From positions 1 through 34,004 of the forward strand of contig JAUSEP010000037.1 of assembly GCA_030650195.1 (NCBI GenBank): a DNA stretch of 34,004 bases, written 5' to 3'. A program made the position numbers and the translations under genes. Shown here one piece after another: positions 30,025 to 34,004 of the stretch. The notes under the pieces were generated by a model. It had not been told where the DNA came from, did not search any database, and saw only the letters and a program-made list of their open reading frames with translations. Numbering within the stretch: the stretch's first letter is position 1; each line of letters begins with the position of its first letter. The stretch is from Candidatus Berkelbacteria bacterium (lineage in GTDB: Bacteria; Patescibacteriota; UBA1384; 2-12-FULL-50-11).

Positions 30025-30205
30025 AACAATTTGGAGGTAGTAAAGTAGCCAAGTCTTTGGTGCGGCGGTGTCGAAAGGGTGTGCCCCCTCCCATCTCTTT
30101 CGATACCACTGTGCTAACGACTTTCCGACCAATCCTTCCCCATGCCCAGGTTGATGGAGCCTGTGACAAGCCCTAAGAAGCCGGAGAGGAGCCCTATCTT
30201 TTTGT
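30025..30205 (+). ncRNA. Candidate structured RNA between the B12 genes (leader or small RNA)
   Basis: A very strong promoter drives about 200 nt with no normal gene. GGTGTCGAAAG (30067) pairs with CTTTCGATACC (30097) in 11 bp (one G-U), and a further nine pairs extend the helix outward (30057-30065 with 30109-30117) after a single C-A mismatch. Another small stem is CCAA/TTGG. A TCTTTTTG run near 30198-30204 may end it, but no strong hairpin abuts it. A frame after GGAGG lacks a usable ATG or GTG at the right distance. The position, between the adenosyltransferase gene and a DUF6580 gene, suggests a B12-responsive leader, but I could not match the known cobalamin riboswitch core. Confidence 0.5.
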
Positions 30206-30233
30206 GTCGACTTAGTATATTTTAGATTGACCG

Positions 30234-30785
30234 ATGCAAGATTTGCTTAAGAAACCAACAGCCCTAGCCATCAGCATCGGCTCTATAGCAGTACGCTTAT
30301 TACCACACCCTGGTAATATGACTCCATTGGGAGCAACGGCTTTGTTTGGTGGAGCAAAATTGGCTCGGCCGTGGAACTACCTCGCACCTTTGTTGGTGCT
30401 GTTTTTGACAGATATCTTCCTCGGTTTTCATGCTCTGATGCCGTACGTCTACGGCTGTTTTGTCTTAAGTGTTTTTCTGTCTGAAAAATTTCTTAAACAA
30501 TCTATCACTGTAAAAAAACTAATTATTCTTGCCAGCGCTAACGCTCTAGTCTTCTTTATCGTAACTAACTTCGCTGTTTGGCTAGAAGGGCGTCTCTACC
30601 CACCAACACTAACCGGATTAATAGAGTCCTACACTTTGGGTTTACCGTTCTTACGAAATATGTTGCTGGGTGATCTAGGTTACACGCTCGGTGTGTTTGG
30701 ACTCTACGCCTGGGCTGAAAAAACCTTACCGCTCCAACAATTTGACAAGACACTTGCAAGCTGGTTACTTAAGTCCGGTAGTTAA
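30234..30785 (+). CDS. DUF6580-family membrane protein, putative transporter subunit
   Basis: A 183-aa protein with about five membrane segments (YLAPLLVLFLTDIFLGFHAL, YVYGCFVLSVFLSEKF, LIILASANALVFFIVTNFAVWL, LLGDLGYTLGVFGLYAW and a weaker N-terminal one) and the family mark RLLPHPGNMTPLGATALFGGAKL. I recognise this as the DUF6580 type, annotated as putative transport proteins resembling ECF substrate-binding subunits. Its place in a B12-dependent RNR and adenosyltransferase cluster suggests uptake of cobalamin or a precursor, which is inference. It may be expressed from the strong promoter 200 bases upstream through the structured leader, or from a weak -10 (TAGATT) five bases before the ATG. 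Confidence 0.8.
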   Translation: MQDLLKKPTALAISIGSIAVRLLPHPGNMTPLGATALFGGAKLARPWNYLAPLLVLFLTDIFLGFHALMPYVYGCFVLSVFLSEKFLKQSITVKKLIILASANALVFFIVTNFAVWLEGRLYPPTLTGLIESYTLGLPFLRNMLLGDLGYTLGVFGLYAWAEKTLPLQQFDKTLASWLLKSGS

Positions 30786-30804
30786 ACTAGGAGGGCAATT
30801 AATA

Positions 30805-31086
30805 ATGCGTGAATCGGTAACTCTTTTTGATTTTTGGGCCGCTTGGTGCGGACCGTGTAAGGTAATGCATCCGATCGTTGAAGAACTTGAAAAAAATTTT
30901 GCTGGTAAGGTTAAGGTTGTTAAGGTTAACGTAGACGAACCGAACAACCAGGCGATGGTTGAACGGTACCAAGTTGGTGCAATGCCGACTTATATTATCG
31001 AGAAAAAAGGCCAGGTAGTTAACTCTTTTGTTGGTGCCCAAAGCAAAATCACCCTAGTAAACGCCCTTACTCGGGCTCTCGGCTAG
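30805..31086 (+). CDS. trxA: Thioredoxin
   Basis: A small thiol-disulfide reductase with the standard FDFWAAWCGPCKVM active site, VNVDEPNNQAMVERYQV and the cis-Pro loop GAMPTYIIEKKGQ. The start is the ATG at 30805 with TAGGAGGG upstream; the ORF track begins inside the DUF6580 gene. At 93 aa it lacks most of the first strand and helix of the usual 105-110 aa form but has the full catalytic core. It probably returns electrons to the RNR of this module. Its stop codon overlaps the stop of the convergent helicase gene in the shared CTAG. Confidence 0.93.
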   Translation: MRESVTLFDFWAAWCGPCKVMHPIVEELEKNFAGKVKVVKVNVDEPNNQAMVERYQVGAMPTYIIEKKGQVVNSFVGAQSKITLVNALTRALG

Positions 31087-34004
31087 AATAAGGCGCAGAG
31101 TTCACAGCCGTGGTCGTATGAATCTCCGAGGTGGGGAAAGTCTTTTCGGGCTTGGATCTCGTGAAATGTTGCAACAATACTTTTTTCCAGCGCTGAGATT
31201 TCCTCGGCAGTTATCGTAAAAACTTCATCAGTAAATTTACCCGTATCGTCTACAGAGCTAACCGCTAGTTCCCTAACGTTAAAAGGGAAGATCCGGTCGT
31301 GTTTGGCAAGTAAGGCGTAGAAGGTGAGCTGCTGCTTAATCTCGCCGTCCGAGTCTTTTGTTGTTCCTTCGATCTGACCGCGAGTTTTCGGCTTGGACCC
31401 GGTCTTGTAATCTATAACTCTGACCGTTCGAGCAATCGGATCAATCGGGTCAATACGATCAAATTTCCCTGTCAGCCAAATATTATCCAACTCAACGTGA
31501 TGTGTGTAGAAGCTGTACTCAACGCCAACAGGCATTAACCAACTAACTGATTTTTGTTCGAAGTAGCTACTCAAAAGATCGCTACCCTTCTTAAGAGTTT
31601 GGTCTAGTTCTGTTCCAGTTAGCTCTCGCCTGATGGCTTCAATGAAGCCCTGGATTAGACGGTCTTTCCCCGGTTTGATTTTAGTTTGAGTGTATTGCTT
31701 GAAATAGAGTTCAAAAGCCTTATGAACAGCCGAGCCGTATTGAAGAGCAAAACTAGGTGGTTCTGGTAGTTTTAAAACGTTTCTTAGTAAATATCTTCGC
31801 GGACAGGCTAGGTAAGTTCGGTAATGAGTGTAGGAAAAAGGGGATTGGCTAATTTTTTCTTTTATATATCTGTCCTGCCTTTGGGTAAGAACGGTAGTAG
31901 ATACGGGTGTTAGTAAATCTATCAATAGTTTTTCGGCAGCCTTAGGGGCTAGATCAACTTCTTCTTTTTTTAGTAAGTCATCAACTTCTGTCACGAATTG
32001 GCTTGGTAGAGCTTCCAAACCATCATCCTTCGTTTTACTTAGGGTTAGAACCAATTCCTTTTTAGCCCGGGTCATACCGACGTAGAAGAGGCGTCGCTCA
32101 TCTTCTAGCTGATCTTCCTGCCAGTTTTTAACTTTGGCTATTTGACCTGGAAGCTTAATAACCGATCTGTTAGGGCGAACTTTCCAGGATTCTGCGCCAA
32201 CGTTAGCCATTATAACCGTGTCGAACTCGAGTCCTTTGGCACCATGAACCGTGGAAACCTGAACACCCTGGTTTTCGGGCGTGGCTCGACGAACGGAAAT
32301 TGTAATTTGGTATTCCTGAAGTAAATCGAAATACTCAACCAACCCCTTAACATTTAAATTAGGCCGTCGAGCAATGAGCTGCTTGGCTTTATCTAAAAAG
32401 GCGTGGATGATCTCTAGTCGATCAATTGTTCGATCGTCCTTCTTACCCGAAGTTAACGAGCAACGACTTATAATTAACAACAATAGTTCTAGTAGATACG
32501 TGGATCTCTGACTAACAACCAAAGATCGTAAGCTACTTGCGGCACGACTAACTCCTGGGAGGCGTCGCTGGGAAGTGAGCTCGTCGACCAAAGATCGATT
32601 GGACTTCCTTCCTCTCAATGCTTCAGAGATTTCGATTGCCGTTACCTCATCTTCAAGATAGGGGAGAGCCGCAAGGACGCGATAGCTATTAGTTGGCTCA
32701 TTAATCGCTCGTAGAATATTTAGAAGGCCTCGAATGATGGGCTCGCTTAATAAATCTGCTGATTGCGCTCCCGCTACAGACAACCCCAAAGACTGAGCGA
32801 CGTCACGGAATTCTTGCACTTCTTTGTTACTACGGAACAAGACCGCAATTTGGTCGGCATCTTGCCCGGTACGGATCTGCTTGTGGCAGTACTCGACGAT
32901 ACCAGAGTACTGGGCTTCACGAGTAGCAAAAGAGATTAGCCTGGGTGGACTAACCAGTTTCGAAGCAGCTTGTAGATTAGTTTTTACTTCTAAATACGAA
33001 GAGAGTTGTTGATGGTTATGGGCGATAAGCTTACTGGCACATTCAATAATTAATTTAGGGTTTCGGTAATTTGTCTTTAGGGAAATCACCTTAATGTCAG
33101 GATACCTCTTTGCAAAGTGAAGCATATTAGCCACTGACGCACCCTGGAACCGGTAGATAGCCTGTTTATCATCACCGACGACGAAGAGATTAGGTTTATC
33201 AAAAAAATCCGCTAGCGCTTCGATAAGAGCATTCTGGGCGTTGTTAGTGTCCTGGTACTCATCAACTAAAATATACTGATAGCGCTCCTGAAGATATTGC
33301 TTAATTTCGGGGGAGGTTGAAAGTGTTTGAAAGACAAAAAGGATCATGTCTTCGTAGTCGTAGAGCTGATTATCTAGCAGATGATTCTGATATTCTTGAT
33401 AAATAACTACTAACTCCTGAAGAATATCTGATTGTCTTTTAGCTGCTTCGACAGAGGCCTTGGTTGTTTTTTTTGATTCTGTTTTACTTATTGATAAAGC
33501 TAGTTTTTTAAGATTCTCGGGCGTAACTGCTTCTTGTTTTAAAGTTTTTATCGCTCCTATTATCGCTCTAACGTGATGATTGGGTACGCGGGCGGGACGC
33601 AATAAATCTAGTCCGGGGTGCTTTCGAACAATGTTGTCTATTATTTGGTAGGTTTCTAACTCATCAAGATTATTAGTAGTTGCAGGTAGCTCAAAAGCGT
33701 AAGGAAAGGTACTGATTACTTCATTTGCAAAACCATGAAAGGTACTAACTGTTACTTGGTAGGCATCGGGTCCAACAATGTCTATTAAACGCTGACGCAG
33801 AGCAGTGACTCCGGCTTCCGTAAAAGTAAGAGCGAGAATATTACGAGCACTAGCATGGCTCTTAGAGAGAATCTGACCAATTCGCAAGGCTACCACTTGG
33901 GTTTTTCCGGTACCTGGTCCAGCTAAAACCATTACTGGCCCTTCGATCGTTTCAACTGCCGTCTTTTGTTCCGGGTTTAGTTTGGCAAATTCTCGAGCAA
34001 ATTT
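31083..34004 (-). CDS. UvrD/Rep-type helicase with C-terminal RecB-like nuclease (5' end outside the window)
   Basis: The frame is open to the window edge, so the start is missing; the ORF-track ATG at 33932 lies inside the Q motif region. I read 973 residues. SF1 helicase motifs are complete: LNPEQKTAV, Walker A AGPGTGKTQ, VDEYQDTN, GDDKQAIYRFQGA, TNYRNP, STVHGAKGLEFDTVI and LFYVGMTRAKKEL. The last 280 residues are a PD-(D/E)xK nuclease of RecB/AddB type: ACPRRYLLRNVL, GKFDRID, VRVIDYKTGSKP, QLTFYALL. Three cysteines (ACPRRY and CELC near the end) suggest an iron-sulfur-stapled nuclease. It is an AddA/PcrA-like end-resection or repair enzyme. Confidence 0.93.
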   Translation of the reverse strand, partial: KFAREFAKLNPEQKTAVETIEGPVMVLAGPGTGKTQVVALRIGQILSKSHASARNILALTFTEAGVTALRQRLIDIVGPDAYQVTVSTFHGFANEVISTFPYAFELPATTNNLDELETYQIIDNIVRKHPGLDLLRPARVPNHHVRAIIGAIKTLKQEAVTPENLKKLALSISKTESKKTTKASVEAAKRQSDILQELVVIYQEYQNHLLDNQLYDYEDMILFVFQTLSTSPEIKQYLQERYQYILVDEYQDTNNAQNALIEALADFFDKPNLFVVGDDKQAIYRFQGASVANMLHFAKRYPDIKVISLKTNYRNPKLIIECASKLIAHNHQQLSSYLEVKTNLQAASKLVSPPRLISFATREAQYSGIVEYCHKQIRTGQDADQIAVLFRSNKEVQEFRDVAQSLGLSVAGAQSADLLSEPIIRGLLNILRAINEPTNSYRVLAALPYLEDEVTAIEISEALRGRKSNRSLVDELTSQRRLPGVSRAASSLRSLVVSQRSTYLLELLLLIISRCSLTSGKKDDRTIDRLEIIHAFLDKAKQLIARRPNLNVKGLVEYFDLLQEYQITISVRRATPENQGVQVSTVHGAKGLEFDTVIMANVGAESWKVRPNRSVIKLPGQIAKVKNWQEDQLEDERRLFYVGMTRAKKELVLTLSKTKDDGLEALPSQFVTEVDDLLKKEEVDLAPKAAEKLLIDLLTPVSTTVLTQRQDRYIKEKISQSPFSYTHYRTYLACPRRYLLRNVLKLPEPPSFALQYGSAVHKAFELYFKQYTQTKIKPGKDRLIQGFIEAIRRELTGTELDQTLKKGSDLLSSYFEQKSVSWLMPVGVEYSFYTHHVELDNIWLTGKFDRIDPIDPIARTVRVIDYKTGSKPKTRGQIEGTTKDSDGEIKQQLTFYALLAKHDRIFPFNVRELAVSSVDDTGKFTDEVFTITAEEISALEKSIVATFHEIQARKDFPHLGDSYDHGCELCALF

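Noticed and set aside
30025-30205. Cobalamin riboswitch
   Set aside because: The gene context invites it, and AAGCCC near 30170 looks faintly familiar, but I cannot find the conserved core elements (AGGGAA, GCCACTG, GGGAAGGC) in either strand. I keep it as an unassigned structured RNA.
30025-30205. Known housekeeping RNAs (RNase P RNA, 6S, SRP RNA, tmRNA)
   Set aside because: None of their diagnostic sequences or the tRNA-like ends is visible here or in the 15772-15919 candidate.
31083-34004. Second, independent nuclease gene at the end of the helicase
   Set aside because: The nuclease motifs are in frame with the helicase and no stop or start separates them; the fusion is the known AddA/RecB arrangement.

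Overview
The window looks like a chromosomal segment of a reduced-genome bacterium of the Candidate Phyla Radiation (Patescibacteria). The evidence is the mix of conserved cell-machinery genes (nusA, clpC, rpsU, yqeY, ybeY, ftsA, ftsZ, cca, lexA, dinB), small NYN, HIT, DUF3048 and LytR_C proteins typical of that group, a B12-dependent ribonucleotide reductase carrying an intein, and the absence of biosynthetic operons. TGA is used as a stop, so this is not a code-25 lineage. I cannot fix the lineage below phylum from sequence alone.

Layout. 1-4058: the end of a WecG/TagA-type glycosyltransferase gene, then nusA and clpC. 4077-6270: accessory genes, namely two unrecognised small proteins and two minus-strand LuxR-type HTH proteins, one with two HTH domains. 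6293-9606: an SOS block with a small DUF6504-like gene plus dinB, an accessory membrane protein, and lexA behind a long structured leader. 9754-15745: an AbrB-like protein, a LytR_C membrane protein, an NYN protein, a degenerate ABC ATPase with its permease and a 26-aa peptide, cca, and a DUF3048 protein. 15772-18300: a candidate minus-strand small RNA, a lytic transglycosylase, an unrecognised 238-aa protein, a HIT protein and a DUF218 remnant. 18312-23579: NYN, cytidine deaminase, methyltransferase, then rpsU-yqeY-ybeY-ftsA-ftsZ. 23651-31086: an accessory protein, then a B12-linked nucleotide-reduction module (class II RNR with intein, PNPOx-like protein, PduO-type adenosyltransferase, a candidate structured RNA, a DUF6580 membrane protein, thioredoxin). 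31083-34004: a UvrD/RecB-nuclease helicase, cut by the window end.

Two styles of expression can be read from the DNA. Many core genes have a -10 box, often extended (TGnTAnnnT), ending six or seven bases before the ATG. That places the transcription start on or next to the start codon, so these mRNAs should be leaderless. The accessory genes instead have a -35 TTGAC(A/T/G), a 17-base spacer, a 5' leader with a good Shine-Dalgarno site and a strong hairpin terminator, and they look richer in GC.

The most interesting points are: (1) a shared GTTC-N7-GTTC element between the -35 and -10 boxes of both the lexA and dinB promoters, giving a self-consistent SOS regulon with the direct-repeat LexA box known from Alphaproteobacteria; (2) an intein inserted directly after the radical cysteine of the B12-dependent RNR, inside a compact B12/dNTP module with its own promoter-driven candidate RNA; (3) the leaderless promoter rule, which corrects several ORF-track starts; (4) candidate small RNAs and a pseudo-ABC ATPase.
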